64,000 bases of DNA, from contig JBGZBY010000087.1 in assembly GCA_041844915.1 (NCBI GenBank), positions 1 to 64,000 of the forward strand, in the 5' to 3' direction. The notes under the pieces are model-generated. The model made no database searches. It saw only the letters and a list, made by a program, of their open reading frames with translations, and was not told the DNA's origin. Origin of the DNA: W11650 sp041844915. Lineage in GTDB: Bacteria > Bacillota > Clostridia > Lachnospirales > Vallitaleaceae. Shown piece by piece: positions 9,202 through 18,265 of this stretch. Numbering within the stretch: the stretch's first letter is position 1; the number at the start of each line of letters is the position of its first letter. Both the position numbers and the translations under genes were made by a program.

Positions 9202-10414
9202 TGAGATACGGAAGCAATTTCCGGCAATTATGAAAAATCCTGATATAATCTATTTTGATAACGCGGCTTCCACGCAAAAGCCGGAAGCAGTGCTGGAGCG
9301 TTTTATCCGCTACAATCAAATCGGTCACGCCAACATTCACCGCGGCGCTTACCGCTGGTCGGTAGAGGCGACCGAGGCCTATGAGCGGACAAGAAAAAAG
9401 ACCGCAGATTTTATCGGCGCCAGGGATTCTCGTGAAATCATTTTTACTAGAGGAACGACCGAGAGCATCAATTTGATTGCTTCGACCTATGGCTGGGAGA
9501 ATATTCAGGCAGGTGACAGAATCGTGGTCAGTCTGCTGGAGCATCACAGCAATTTTGTGCCGTGGCAGCAGCTGGCAAAGCGAAAAGGAGCGGAGCTTGG
9601 CTTTTTGAGCATTGACGCACAGGGGCATTTGATAGAGGAAGAATGGGATAGGGTGATTGTGCCCGGAGTAAAGCTTGTCGCTATTACCATGATGTCCAAT
9701 GTTTTGGGGGTGACGACGCCGGTTAGAGAAATTATCCGGCGGGCGCATGAGGTCGGAGCGGTGGCAGTGGTCGATGCGGCGCAGGCAATTCAGCATCAGA
9801 AGATCAATGTCCGAGAGCTGGATGCGGATTTTCTGGCATTCAGCGCGCATAAGTGCTTTGGCATGACCGGAACAGGTGTGCTTTATGGCAAAAGGGAGCT
9901 GCTGGAGGAGCTGCCGCCTTATCAGTTCGGCGGAGATATGATCGAGTATGTATCGAAGGAGGGTACGACGTTTGCGCCGCTTCCGCAGAAGCTTGAGGCG
10001 GGAACGGCAAATATTGACGGAGTGCTGGCATTTGCGGCGGCGATTGATTTTATCGAAACAACAGGCTGGGAAACCATTCAAAAAATTGAAGGAGAGCTGA
10101 CGAAATACGCGCTGGAAAAGCTGCGACAGACGGAGCATATTCTCTTGTACGGAGAAGCGGGCGGCAGCTTGGCAAAGGGGCCGGTAATTCCTTTTAATGT
10201 GGAAGGAGTTCATCCTCACGATGTTGCCAGCATCTTAGATAATTCCGGTATTGCCGTGCGCTCTGGACATCACTGCGCGCAGCCGCTGATGAAAGAGCTA
10301 AGGATACCGGCGGCGGTTAGAGCCAGCTTTAGCATATATAATACAAAGGATGAGATCGACAGGTTTGTCGGCAGTCTAAAAGAGGTCAGGAGGTGGTTAG
10401 GCTATGGATCTTAG
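9188..10414 (+). CDS. sufS: Cysteine desulfurase SufS
   Basis: PLP-dependent class V aminotransferase-fold enzyme that removes sulfur from cysteine and passes it to SufU. The N-terminus has YFDNAASTQKP. The PLP lysine is K222 in SAHKCFGMTG, and the persulfide cysteine is C363 in RSGHHCAQPLM. The 408-residue length is typical of group II desulfurases. The start overlaps the end of sufD and the end overlaps sufU by 11 nt, so the three genes are probably translationally coupled. Confidence 0.97.
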   Translation: MWDNNEIRKQFPAIMKNPDIIYFDNAASTQKPEAVLERFIRYNQIGHANIHRGAYRWSVEATEAYERTRKKTADFIGARDSREIIFTRGTTESINLIASTYGWENIQAGDRIVVSLLEHHSNFVPWQQLAKRKGAELGFLSIDAQGHLIEEEWDRVIVPGVKLVAITMMSNVLGVTTPVREIIRRAHEVGAVAVVDAAQAIQHQKINVRELDADFLAFSAHKCFGMTGTGVLYGKRELLEELPPYQFGGDMIEYVSKEGTTFAPLPQKLEAGTANIDGVLAFAAAIDFIETTGWETIQKIEGELTKYALEKLRQTEHILLYGEAGGSLAKGPVIPFNVEGVHPHDVASILDNSGIAVRSGHHCAQPLMKELRIPAAVRASFSIYNTKDEIDRFVGSLKEVRRWLGYGS

Positions 10415-10841
10415 CCAGATTTATACCGAAGTGATTACCGAACACAATCGTTCGACTCACAATCGCAGGTCATTGGCGGAGTTTACTCATAAGGAGCATG
10501 GACATAATCCCAGCTGCGGCGATGACATTATCTTAGAGCTTGAGGTAAGAGATGGGAAAATTTTGGATGCCGCCTTTTCCGGAAGCGGCTGCGCTATCAG
10601 TCAGGCCTCGACGTCGATGATGATCGACTTAATCAAGGGTCTGTCGCTGAAGCAGGCAAAGCAAAAGACGGAAAGCTTTTTGGGTATGATCAAAGGGGAG
10701 AAGGAGGAGGCGGATTTAGAGGATGTTTTAGAGGACGCGGTCATATTGGCGAATATTAAAAATATGCCGGCCAGAGTCAAATGTGCCGTCCTTGCATGGC
10801 ATACCCTTGATGAGATATTAAACAAAGAGGCAGGAGCCTAG
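10404..10841 (+). CDS. sufU: Sulfur-transfer protein SufU
   Basis: Zinc-containing sulfurtransferase that accepts persulfide sulfur from SufS. The four expected zinc ligands are present: C38 and D40 in SCGDD, C63 in GSGCAISQAS and C127 in VKCAVLAW. Retention of D40 identifies it as SufU and not an IscU-type scaffold. The length is 145 residues. It closes the suf operon, and the pilT gene begins only about 45 nt later with no terminator seen between them. Confidence 0.96.
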   Translation: MDLSQIYTEVITEHNRSTHNRRSLAEFTHKEHGHNPSCGDDIILELEVRDGKILDAAFSGSGCAISQASTSMMIDLIKGLSLKQAKQKTESFLGMIKGEKEEADLEDVLEDAVILANIKNMPARVKCAVLAWHTLDEILNKEAGA

Positions 10842-10886
10842 CGGAAAGCTTTGCTCTGCCGTATGCGCCGCCATCAGGGCGGAAGA

Positions 10887-11987
10887 ATGGAGATCAGTAT
10901 GGATAACGCGCCGCAACTGGACTATATGGATTTTTTGCTGGCCAAGACAATGGAGATGAAGGGAACCGATTTGCATTTATGTGCCGGAAGCAAGCCCTTG
11001 GTACGAGTTAATTCTCATTTGGTGGACATCGAGGGCTGCGATCGCTTAAAACCAACCCAAATTTCTGAATTTGTTCATGCCTATCTGACAGAATTTCAGC
11101 TTCAGGAGCTGCAAAGAGAAAAATCCTTGGACTTTTCTTATTCTCGACAAAACCTGGGAAGATTTCGCTGTAATGTTTATTATCAGAGAGGAACCTATGC
11201 TATTGCAATCCGAGCGCTACCTATCGAAATTCCTCAATTTGACAATTTGGGCTTGCCGGAGATCATCAAAAGCTTTGCTCAGAAATCAAAAGGACTGATA
11301 TTGATTACAGGAGCGACGGGAAGCGGTAAATCGACGACCTTGGCAAGCTTGGTTGACTATATCAATGAAAACAACAAATATCATATTATTACTGTTGAGG
11401 ATCCGCTGGAATATTTGCATAGTCATAAAAACAGCATGATTACGCAGCGGGAGGTCGGCGGAGATGCAACGGACTTTGCTTCCGCGTTAAAATCCGCGCT
11501 GCGGGAGGATCCGGATGTTATCATGGTTGGAGAAATGCGGGATATGGAAACGATGCAGACGGCGCTGACGGCTGCCGAAACGGGGCATCTGGTGCTGACA
11601 ACGCTCCATACCAGCAGCGCAGTTAAAGCGATTGACCGTATTTTAGATGTTTTCAGCAAGGAGCAGCACACGCAGGTACAAAGTCAGCTGGCAACGGTTT
11701 TAGAAGGAGTTATTTCGCAGCAGCTTTTGCCGAGAGCCGATCGGAGAGGCCTGATCGCCGTTGCCGAAGTGTTGTGTGTTACGCCGGCGGTTAGAAATAT
11801 GATTCGCGAGGGCAAGCATTTTCAGGTGGCGAATCTGATTCAGACTGGCGCCAAACAGGGAATGGTGTCCATGGAACGGACACTGGCAAAATTGGCAAGA
11901 GATGGGGTGATCACTCGGGAAATAGGATATTTAAAATCATCTGATCCCCAGCTTTTTGAAAATTATTTTAATCAGCCCAATTTATAA
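10887..11987 (+). CDS. pilT: Type IV pilus retraction ATPase, PilT family
   Basis: Hexameric cytoplasmic ATPase that normally powers pilus retraction. It has a PilT-like N-domain (GTDLHLCAGSKPLVRVN), Walker A GATGSGKST, an Asp box in TVEDPLEYLH, a Walker B region with GEMRDMETM, and the His box TTLHTSSA. About 366 residues follow the ATG at 10887, which has GGCGGAAG upstream. Downstream are pilC and pilin-like genes but no PilB extension ATPase, so the enzyme may serve a reduced pilus or secretion machine. It could be co-transcribed with the suf operon. Confidence 0.92.
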   Translation: MEISMDNAPQLDYMDFLLAKTMEMKGTDLHLCAGSKPLVRVNSHLVDIEGCDRLKPTQISEFVHAYLTEFQLQELQREKSLDFSYSRQNLGRFRCNVYYQRGTYAIAIRALPIEIPQFDNLGLPEIIKSFAQKSKGLILITGATGSGKSTTLASLVDYINENNKYHIITVEDPLEYLHSHKNSMITQREVGGDATDFASALKSALREDPDVIMVGEMRDMETMQTALTAAETGHLVLTTLHTSSAVKAIDRILDVFSKEQHTQVQSQLATVLEGVISQQLLPRADRRGLIAVAEVLCVTPAVRNMIREGKHFQVANLIQTGAKQGMVSMERTLAKLARDGVITREIGYLKSSDPQLFENYFNQPNL

Positions 11988-12247
11988 ATTGCTAGGCAGA
12001 AAAAGCGAAGGGATGTGAGCCGGGAAGGAATGCGTTCTAGGGTATCTCTTAAGCTAGAGATGAAGAAATATGGCTGTTTTAAAGAAATAAAGGTACATTT
12101 AATTTTTGGCACCGCTTCAATTTGGGAAGAAGGACAGAGCTTTATCGGTGCATTAAGGCGGCTTTTTTGCTTGTACCGTGAGCCTAAGAGCGCTTGGACA
12201 AGCTGGAAGGCTGTGTATTGAGCGAAGCTGAAATGTAGGAGGAAATA
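11988..12247 (+). other. Gap between pilT and pilC
   Basis: The 260 bases contain only a short open frame with a non-AUG start and no convincing ribosome binding site. A small hairpin (ATCTCTTAAGCTAGAGAT near 12043) is visible. No gene or known riboswitch was recognised. Confidence 0.5.
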
Positions 12248-13300
12248 ATGAAAGCGAGTAAAGGAAAGTTAAGCAAATCGGAAAGGATCCTGTTTTCACG
12301 GCAATTGGCTCTTGCCCTTAATTCCGATATTACAATCACGGAAGCCTTGGATATCATTCGCTCCAAGACCGAGGAGCCTGTTTTGGAGAAGGCCTTGGAG
12401 GAGATGGTGGCAAAGATATATATGGGTTACAGTTTTGGCGATGTGATTAAGGAGCAGGAGGAGGTGTTTTCTGAATTTTATGTCAATATGGTCAACATCG
12501 GTGAGGAAAGTGGTAATTTAGCCGAAATTTTGGAGCAGGTTGCTCAAACCTATGAAAGAGATCTGTTGACCCTGAAAAAGGTCAAGCAGGCGGTTGCTTA
12601 TCCTTTGATACTGACAACTCTGATGTTTGGCGTTATTATTTTATTGATCACGGAAGTAATGCCGATGTTTGATAGGGTTTTGAAGTCTTTGGGCGGAGAA
12701 ATGCCGCAGATCACCAAGCTGATTTTACAGGCTGGTCTGTTTTTAAAAAGCTACGGCTGGATTTTGCTGCTGCTTTTGGCGTTGCTTGTCTTGGGCGTTT
12801 ATTACTATGGCAAGACGGAAAAAGGGAAAGTTTTCTTTGACCGCATGAAATTTTATATCCCCTATCAGAAGGATTTGACGGCGTCTATGCTGGCGGCGCG
12901 TTTTGCCAGAAATCTTGGACTTCTTATGACCAGCGGGATTCCGGTTAGCCGTGCGTTGGAAATGATTTATCCGGTCATTGACAATGAATATTTGGCGGAG
13001 GGAATCAAAAAAAGCCTTGAACAGGTCAATAACGGAACATCATTGGACGAGGTGATTGAAAAATTGAATCTTTTTCCCCGCCTTTTGATTAAGCTCTTTT
13101 CTGTGGGTGTTGCGACGGGGCAGATGGATAATGCGCTGCTTCGGGCGGCGGAGGAGATGGACAGAGAGGTGGATGACCGACTGGCAAAGCTTACCAGCGT
13201 GCTGGAGCCTTTGTTGATTGTTATTTTATCAGTGATTGTCGGTATTATTTTGATCTCGGTGGTGCTGCCGGTGGTTAGTATTATGAATAATATCGGATAG
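12248..13300 (+). CDS. pilC: Type IV pilus inner-membrane platform protein PilC/GspF
   Basis: Membrane platform protein of type IV pili or type II secretion. Two T2SSF domains are visible: residues about 10-135, with FSRQLALALNSDITITEAL, and about 215-340, with FARNLGLLMTSGIPVSRAL. Hydrophobic segments lie near residues 120-140, 165-185 and at the C-terminus (LIVILSVIVGIILISVVLPV). At 350 residues it is slightly shorter than Gram-negative PilC, which is usual for Firmicutes. GAGGAAATA precedes the ATG. The next gene starts 8 nt after its stop. Confidence 0.92.
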   Translation: MKASKGKLSKSERILFSRQLALALNSDITITEALDIIRSKTEEPVLEKALEEMVAKIYMGYSFGDVIKEQEEVFSEFYVNMVNIGEESGNLAEILEQVAQTYERDLLTLKKVKQAVAYPLILTTLMFGVIILLITEVMPMFDRVLKSLGGEMPQITKLILQAGLFLKSYGWILLLLLALLVLGVYYYGKTEKGKVFFDRMKFYIPYQKDLTASMLAARFARNLGLLMTSGIPVSRALEMIYPVIDNEYLAEGIKKSLEQVNNGTSLDEVIEKLNLFPRLLIKLFSVGVATGQMDNALLRAAEEMDREVDDRLAKLTSVLEPLLIVILSVIVGIILISVVLPVVSIMNNIG

Positions 13301-13308
13301 GAGGGACT

Positions 13309-13635
13309 ATGAAGCGTTTCTCTATAAATACTAATTTTGTTGCTCTTTTCTTTTTAGTGGTTGCTTTGGCGGTGATTTTATATCATTTGAAAGATTATGA
13401 CATTTCTGATAGAGAAATGGGAACGGAAAAACTTGAAGAAATTATTCGTCATTATGCGACAGCCTGCTATGCTCTGGAGGGAAGCTATCCGTCCAGCCTT
13501 GAATATTTACGGAAAAATTATGGACTGATTATAGATGAAAATCAATATACCTATCATTATGACGCATTTGCCTCCAATATTTTGCCCGATATTAAGGTCA
13601 TCAAAAAGGTAGAAAGCGAGGCGGCAAATGAATAA
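13309..13635 (+). CDS. Small single-span membrane protein of the pilus cluster
   Basis: A protein of 108 residues with one N-terminal membrane segment (about residues 9-27) and a short extracytoplasmic domain. The ACYALEGSYPSSLEYLRKNY part resembles the globular part of minor pseudopilins. There is no prepilin cleavage motif (G|FxxxE), so it is not a canonical pilin. AGGAGG lies close to the ATG. It overlaps the next gene by 8 nt, which ties it to the cluster. Its role, perhaps accessory pilus assembly, is inferred from position only. Confidence 0.8.
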   Translation: MKRFSINTNFVALFFLVVALAVILYHLKDYDISDREMGTEKLEEIIRHYATACYALEGSYPSSLEYLRKNYGLIIDENQYTYHYDAFASNILPDIKVIKKVESEAANE

Positions 13636-14110
13636 AAAGGCGATATCTATTGAATCCTTATTTGTAATGCTGCTGTTTACGATTTTTGCCGTTTCCATTG
13701 TAATGATGATTATCAGCGGAAAAACCAGCTATGGCAAGATATTGGATGAGAAAAAACAAGCGGAGGAAATGAGAATTACTACTTCATACCTGCGTATGAA
13801 GCTAAAGCAGAATGATCAGGCCAAATCCGTCTTTGTTCAGCATGTTCCCGATTTGGGGATTGAGCTTTTGGAGCTTCGGCATGGCGGGGAGGACAGCGAG
13901 TACCGGACAGTTATATATTTTTATGAAAATCGAATATGGGAGGCCTATCTTTCGGTGGAGGATGAATTTGAAACGGCGCTTGGCGAGCCGGTGATAGAAT
14001 TCATGGCAGATGCCGTTCGCTTTGAGCGGACGGATAAGGGGCTAAACATTAACTATGTATGGGGAGAAAAAGAAATTCAGCAATTTGTAGCGCTGACGGT
14101 GGAGGAATAA
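13628..14110 (+). CDS. DUF4860-like membrane-anchored pilus-cluster protein
   Basis: A protein of 160 residues. The N-terminus is short and basic, followed by a hydrophobic helix (AISIESLFVMLLFTIFAVSI) and a polar domain. It looks like the DUF4860 family found with pilT in Lachnospiraceae; this is from memory, not from a search. The hydrophobic helix carries a Glu near its start, as pilins do, but the Gly before it is replaced. The start overlaps the preceding gene by 8 nt and the next start follows 2 nt after its stop. Confidence 0.8.
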   Translation: MNKKAISIESLFVMLLFTIFAVSIVMMIISGKTSYGKILDEKKQAEEMRITTSYLRMKLKQNDQAKSVFVQHVPDLGIELLELRHGGEDSEYRTVIYFYENRIWEAYLSVEDEFETALGEPVIEFMADAVRFERTDKGLNINYVWGEKEIQQFVALTVEE

Positions 14111-14112
14111 AA

Positions 14113-14592
14113 ATGCTGAAACGAAATAATAAGGGATTTACCCTAATAGAAATAATAATCTCTATTGCCGTTTTATCTATTATTTCAGCGATTTTCCTAG
14201 AGCTGTTTATCAAGGCCGATACAGTTCAGAAGCAGGGGAAAAGCTTAGACAACAAGGCATTTTTGATCAGCAATTTGTTTGAGATTTTGACAGCGGAGGA
14301 AAATATAGAGGGCTTTATTGAGCAGAGCGCTCCGGCGACAAAGCAAGCAGAAGGAGAACGGACGGAGCTTATCTTTTATTATGACAGGATGCTTCAAGCT
14401 GTAGCTGAGGAAAAGAGTCAATATACTCTACACTTGGAATTTAAGAAAACGGAGGCTTTAAAATCCGGTAATCTGTATGTGGTGACGGCAAAGGCTTTTG
14501 AGGGGATGGAAGGAACGCCGATGCAGATGATGACAAACTTTTATGAGCAAAAGGGGGAGGGCTATGAAGCAAAAGAACCATCTTCAAAATAA
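14113..14592 (+). CDS. Prepilin-type protein with N-terminal methylation motif
   Basis: A 159-residue pilin-like protein. The N-terminus has a class III prepilin leader and cleavage site, KGFTLIEIIISIAVLSIIS, with the invariant Glu at +5 and a hydrophobic stalk helix. A prepilin peptidase should cleave after the Gly, but none is encoded in this window. The start is placed at ATG 14113, where GGAGG of the previous gene's end serves as ribosome binding site. It overlaps the next gene by 29 nt. Confidence 0.9.
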   Translation: MLKRNNKGFTLIEIIISIAVLSIISAIFLELFIKADTVQKQGKSLDNKAFLISNLFEILTAEENIEGFIEQSAPATKQAEGERTELIFYYDRMLQAVAEEKSQYTLHLEFKKTEALKSGNLYVVTAKAFEGMEGTPMQMMTNFYEQKGEGYEAKEPSSK

Positions 14593-15085
14593 TAGAGGTG
14601 CAACCTCCGTTTTGATTATGATTATGATGATAATACTGATGGTTTTTGGAGTGGCGGCACTGACAACTTCGGTGGCTTCCCGAAAGCTGGCGCAGAAAAA
14701 TGCCGGATGGTTGAAGGACTATTATGCGCTGCAAGGCGAAGCGGAGGTGCTGCATGCCCGCTTGGTGGAGGCTTTGAACCTAGAGGAGGCGGGAGATGAT
14801 CTCGATGAGGTGGAAAGCGCCTTACATCAATTTCTAAAGGAGCATGCCAATTGCAGCTTTGAAAAAACAGATCGGGAGGATCAGCCTTTTATTATTGATA
14901 TGAATGTCCAAGAGGAGGGCAAGGAGATTCCCAAGAACATCCAGATGAAGTTTTTGCTGCTGAAGGAGGAAGGTCAATATCGCTTAAGAATCGTAAAGCG
15001 GACGCAGTATCAGGCGGAAATTTTTGATCCAGAGGACGAGCTTCATTTTTCGGATGTTCAATTTTCAGATATCAAGCCGGAGTAA
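14564..15085 (+). CDS. PilX-like minor pilus protein
   Basis: A protein of 173 residues with an N-terminal NNRGATSVLIMIMMIILMVF segment, a single membrane span near residues 15-35 and a polar, acidic remainder. The arrangement resembles PilX/GspK-type accessory pilins, which often lack a perfect cleavage motif. The ATG at 14564 follows AGGGGGAGG, a better start than the in-frame ATG at 14543. It is the last gene of the pilT-pilC cluster, and its function is inferred from context. Confidence 0.75.
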   Translation: MKQKNHLQNNRGATSVLIMIMMIILMVFGVAALTTSVASRKLAQKNAGWLKDYYALQGEAEVLHARLVEALNLEEAGDDLDEVESALHQFLKEHANCSFEKTDREDQPFIIDMNVQEEGKEIPKNIQMKFLLLKEEGQYRLRIVKRTQYQAEIFDPEDELHFSDVQFSDIKPE

Positions 15086-15203
15086 AGCAGAGTGGTAAAA
15101 CGCTCCTTCCTCTTTTTTGATGCGGCAGATGAACCGCTGGGAAGGAAAAGAGCCGCCGCAATTTTTCGGCGGTGAGCTTTGGCAAGGCGAAAGGAGGGCG
15201 AAG

Positions 15204-15938
15204 ATGAAGACGGCGGCTTTTTTTGATATTGATGGAACACTTTATCGGGAAGGCTTGATTACCAGTATTTTTAAGAAATTTATCAAATCTGACATTATTG
15301 ATGAGAGCGTCTGGTATCAGCAGGTTCAAGATAAGTACAATAAATGGGATAAAAGAGAGGGCAATTATGACGACTATCTGCTGAAAATGGCGGAGCTTTA
15401 TATTGAGGCTGTCAGAGGGCTTCACAAAAGTCAGGTCGATTACATTGCCCGTAAGGTGGTCGAGCAAAAGGGTGACAAGGTCTATATCTATACCAGAGAT
15501 AGGATTCTGTGGCACAAGCAGCAGGGGCATATCGTTATTACGGTTTCCGGCTCTCCCTACGAGCTGGTGCGGGCAATGAGCATCAAGCACGGGGTAGACG
15601 CTTTTCGTGGAACTATTTATGAGCTGGATGAGAACGATTGCTATACCGGCAGACTGACGCCCTTATGGGACAGCGCCAGCAAGGAAAAAGAAATTCAAAG
15701 GCTGAAGGAGGAATATGATATTGATCTGTCAGCTTCTTATGCCTATGGTGATACAGCCGGAGATTTTCTGATGCTTCGAGCAGTCGGCTATCCGGTTGCC
15801 ATGAATCCGACCAAGGAGCTGCTGCAAAAAATCATGCAGGATCCGGAAATGCAGGCTAAGGCAAAGATTGTAGTTGAGAGAAAAGACAATATCTATCAGC
15901 TGACGCCGGAAGTGATAAGCTCCGGTGGAGTTATTTAA
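15204..15938 (+). CDS. HAD-superfamily IB hydrolase (SerB-like)
   Basis: Cytosolic phosphatase of the HAD superfamily, subfamily IB. Motif I is FFDIDGTLY at the N-terminus, motif II is VITVSGSP, and the C-terminal motif region is AYGDTAGDFLML. Proteins with this layout act on phosphoserine or other small phosphomonoesters; the substrate cannot be assigned. The start at ATG 15204 follows AAAGGAGGG. The product is 244 residues. It lies 118 nt after the pilus cluster with no clear promoter, so it may be read with it. Confidence 0.9.
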   Translation: MKTAAFFDIDGTLYREGLITSIFKKFIKSDIIDESVWYQQVQDKYNKWDKREGNYDDYLLKMAELYIEAVRGLHKSQVDYIARKVVEQKGDKVYIYTRDRILWHKQQGHIVITVSGSPYELVRAMSIKHGVDAFRGTIYELDENDCYTGRLTPLWDSASKEKEIQRLKEEYDIDLSASYAYGDTAGDFLMLRAVGYPVAMNPTKELLQKIMQDPEMQAKAKIVVERKDNIYQLTPEVISSGGVI

Positions 15939-16296
15939 GCGGCTTGAGATAGGAAAACTGGTGGCAGAGGATTTCTGAAAAAATAAAAATCAAGTGCATT
16001 TTTTTGGGGGGAAAAACGGACTGTTTTCGAGTTTTATTTAGCAAAGCGGAATAAAAAGAGTAAAAAAATGAAAAGAGCCGAAAAAAGTTAAGATAGGTAG
16101 AAAAACCGAAGAATTTCGGATTTTATTTGAGAGAGCAGAGCAAAAAGAATAAAAAAAGCTAAGCAGAATAAGAAAAACCAAGATATTTGGTTTCATCCGG
16201 TGGAGCGGAGCGAAAAAGGAAAAGCTAAGAAATAAAGAAAAAGGCAAATAAGGAAGGGAATTCTGCTTGTGGTTAGAGCAGAAGAAAGGAGCTAAT
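15939..16296 (+). other. Purine-rich intergenic region with degenerate repeats
   Basis: The 358 bases are strongly A/G-rich on the + strand. Positions 16028-16256 consist of three diverged units of about 70-90 nt. Shared blocks are TTTTATTT or TTTCATCC, then GCRGAGCAAAAA-like, then a run ending AAGCTAAG. No gene, promoter or terminator was recognised. Confidence 0.5.
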
Positions 16297-17472
16297 GTGC
16301 AGTATCGTTCGTTAAAAAGCAGTCCGACCAAGCAATCTCTGCTGGGCTTTGGCTGCATGAGATTTCCTTTATTGGAAGGAACGCAGGAGATTGACGAAAA
16401 GGCGGCAGAGGCAATGATTGACTATGCCTATCAAAATGGCGTAAATTATTTTGATACCGCCTATATATATCATGAGGGCAAATCCGAAGGCTTTATCGGC
16501 AAGGCGTTAAAAAAATATCCTAGAGAAAGCTTTTATTTGGCGGATAAAATGCCGGGCTGGGTCGGTATAAAGTCGGTCGAGGATGCGCGGAGAATTTTTG
16601 AGGAGCAGCTTTCGCGCTGTCAGGTTGATTATTTTGATTTTTATCTTCTTCATGCCTTGACCAAGGAAAAGGATTATACAAAGGTTTATTTAGAGGGCGG
16701 CGCCAAGGAATATTTGTTTGAAGAAAAGAAAAAGGGCAGAATCAGGCATTTAGGCTTTTCCTTTCATGGCGACGAGGCTTTGCTGAAAAAGGTGCTAGAC
16801 GATGATGAACGCTGGGATTTTGTGCAAATTCAACTGAATTATTTGGATTGGAACATGCAAAATGCCAAGGCCTTTTATAAACTGCTGGAGGAATACGGCA
16901 TTTCCTGCATTATCATGGAGCCGATTCGAGGCGGCAGTCTGGTCAAGCTGCCGGAGGCGTCGGTGGAAAAAATGAAAAAGGCGGCACCAGAAAAAACGAT
17001 GGCAGCTTGGGCGCTGGAATTTACGGCGGATTTGCCCAATGTAGTCACCATACTGAGCGGAATGAGCAGTATGGAACAGGTCAAGGACAATGTCAAGACC
17101 CTGAGTGAGTTTAAGGGCTTGAGTAAAGCGGAATATGAGATTCTTCAAGAAGTGGTTGAGGATTATATGCAGAAAGATATCATTCCCTGCACGGCTTGCC
17201 GCTATTGTATGGACTGTTCCTTTGGAGTGGACATTCCGGGAGTGTTTGCCGTGTATAATAAAGCGGTGCAAAACAATGATTTGCCGTTGGTTATCGAAGG
17301 AAGCCGCGGCAATCGGGGCGATATTTTTTTAATGGAGTATGATGCCCTGACAGATGTCCATCAGGCTCTGCAATGTACGGGCTGCCGCAAATGTGAAAAG
17401 CTTTGCCCGCAAAATATCAAGATTTCCGGGCGGATGTTTGAGATCAAGCAATTGGTTCAGGCTGCTAGATGA
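16297..17472 (+). CDS. Aldo/keto reductase with C-terminal 4Fe-4S domain
   Basis: Probable NAD(P)H-dependent oxidoreductase. The N-terminal AKR barrel (about residues 1-290) includes FDTAYIYHEGKSE with the catalytic Tyr, LADKMPGW with the Lys, and a His in LLHAL. The C-terminal ~100 residues carry two cysteine clusters, CTACRYCMDC and CTGCRKCEKLCP, typical of ferredoxin-like AKR fusions in anaerobes. The start is GTG 16297, with AAAGGA 6 nt upstream, giving 391 residues. The substrate is unknown. It shares a bidirectional terminator with the EIIA gene on the other strand. Confidence 0.92.
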   Translation: MQYRSLKSSPTKQSLLGFGCMRFPLLEGTQEIDEKAAEAMIDYAYQNGVNYFDTAYIYHEGKSEGFIGKALKKYPRESFYLADKMPGWVGIKSVEDARRIFEEQLSRCQVDYFDFYLLHALTKEKDYTKVYLEGGAKEYLFEEKKKGRIRHLGFSFHGDEALLKKVLDDDERWDFVQIQLNYLDWNMQNAKAFYKLLEEYGISCIIMEPIRGGSLVKLPEASVEKMKKAAPEKTMAAWALEFTADLPNVVTILSGMSSMEQVKDNVKTLSEFKGLSKAEYEILQEVVEDYMQKDIIPCTACRYCMDCSFGVDIPGVFAVYNKAVQNNDLPLVIEGSRGNRGDIFLMEYDALTDVHQALQCTGCRKCEKLCPQNIKISGRMFEIKQLVQAAR

Positions 17473-17650
17473 GCTAGGGAAATATGCGGGAAAGTATAAA
17501 AAAGTTCCGAGAAAGATGTGGAGAAGCTTAAAAGCATCGGAGCGTGAAAAAGCTCAAGAGTCTTAGAGAAGGCCTAAGAAAAGCCGAGGAATAGGTTTTA
17601 AAAAAGAGCTGGAAAACATAGAGGATACCCGAGAATTTAGGGTTATGGCA

Positions 17651-17690
17651 AAAAAACCGCAGTCGTCTTTCCGATGGGGCTGCGGTTTTC
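17651..17690. terminator. Bidirectional terminator
   Basis: AAAACCGCAG (17653-17662) pairs with CTGCGGTTTT (17680-17689). A/T tails flank both sides, so it can end both the aldo/keto reductase transcript and the convergent EIIA transcript. Confidence 0.85.
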
Positions 17691-17698
17691 TTTTGCTG

Positions 17699-18172
17699 TT
17701 ATTTTAATTTAATCTTGCATACCGGCTCGTTTGCGCTGATTTCGCCATAGGTGACTTCAAAATTACTGATTTTATCAGGATTCATCAAGACTACAATTAC
17801 ATCCGTGCCCTTTCCCTGTTCTCTGATATGGTCAAAATCTGCTGTAATCAAGGGATCTCCGGCCTTAACCTTTTGGCCGTCCGTCACATGGATTGTCAGC
17901 CCGTCACCCTTCAGTTCCACAGTATCCAGACCAACATGAAGCAAAAGCTCAATTCCGTTTGCCGTGCGAAAAACCAGAGCATGCTTTGTCTTGAAGGCTT
18001 GTGTAATCTCGCCGTCGGTGGGAGCGTAGATGTTTCCGTCCTTTGGCTGAATAGCATAGCCGTCGCCCATCATTTTTTGCGAAAATACTTCATCTTGAAC
18101 CTCCGTGATAGGAATAACATTCCCGCTGACGGAAGCGTTTAAGGTTTCTGTTTTTTTAAAAAAGTCAAACAT
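17699..18172 (-). CDS. PTS glucose-family EIIA component
   Basis: Cytosolic phosphocarrier that takes phosphate from HPr and passes it to an EIIB domain. The two active-site histidines are H64 in KTKHALVF and H79 in LLLHVGLDTVELKGDG. The C-terminal half has VKAGDPLITADFD. I start at the ATG whose complement is 18170-18172, with AAAGGA upstream, giving 157 residues; an upstream in-frame start is less likely. It is a stand-alone EIIA, so its partner EIIBC is elsewhere. It has its own promoter and terminator. Confidence 0.95.
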   Translation of the reverse strand: MFDFFKKTETLNASVSGNVIPITEVQDEVFSQKMMGDGYAIQPKDGNIYAPTDGEITQAFKTKHALVFRTANGIELLLHVGLDTVELKGDGLTIHVTDGQKVKAGDPLITADFDHIREQGKGTDVIVVLMNPDKISNFEVTYGEISANEPVCKIKLK

Positions 18173-18265
18173 AAAATATCCTTTCCTTGATAAGTTGTTT
18201 TTTGCTTCCATGCTTTTCGCATTTCAATATCATGGAGCATAAGAGCCGTCAAAGTTATCATCGTT

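Noticed and set aside
12015..12221. 68-codon open frame between pilT and pilC
   Set aside because: Non-AUG start, no ribosome binding site, and a composition unlike the neighbouring genes; no recognisable domain.
16038..16358. 106-codon minus-strand open frame in the purine-rich gap
   Set aside because: It is a consequence of the A/G bias on the opposite strand and overlaps the reductase start; it has no domain or ribosome binding site.
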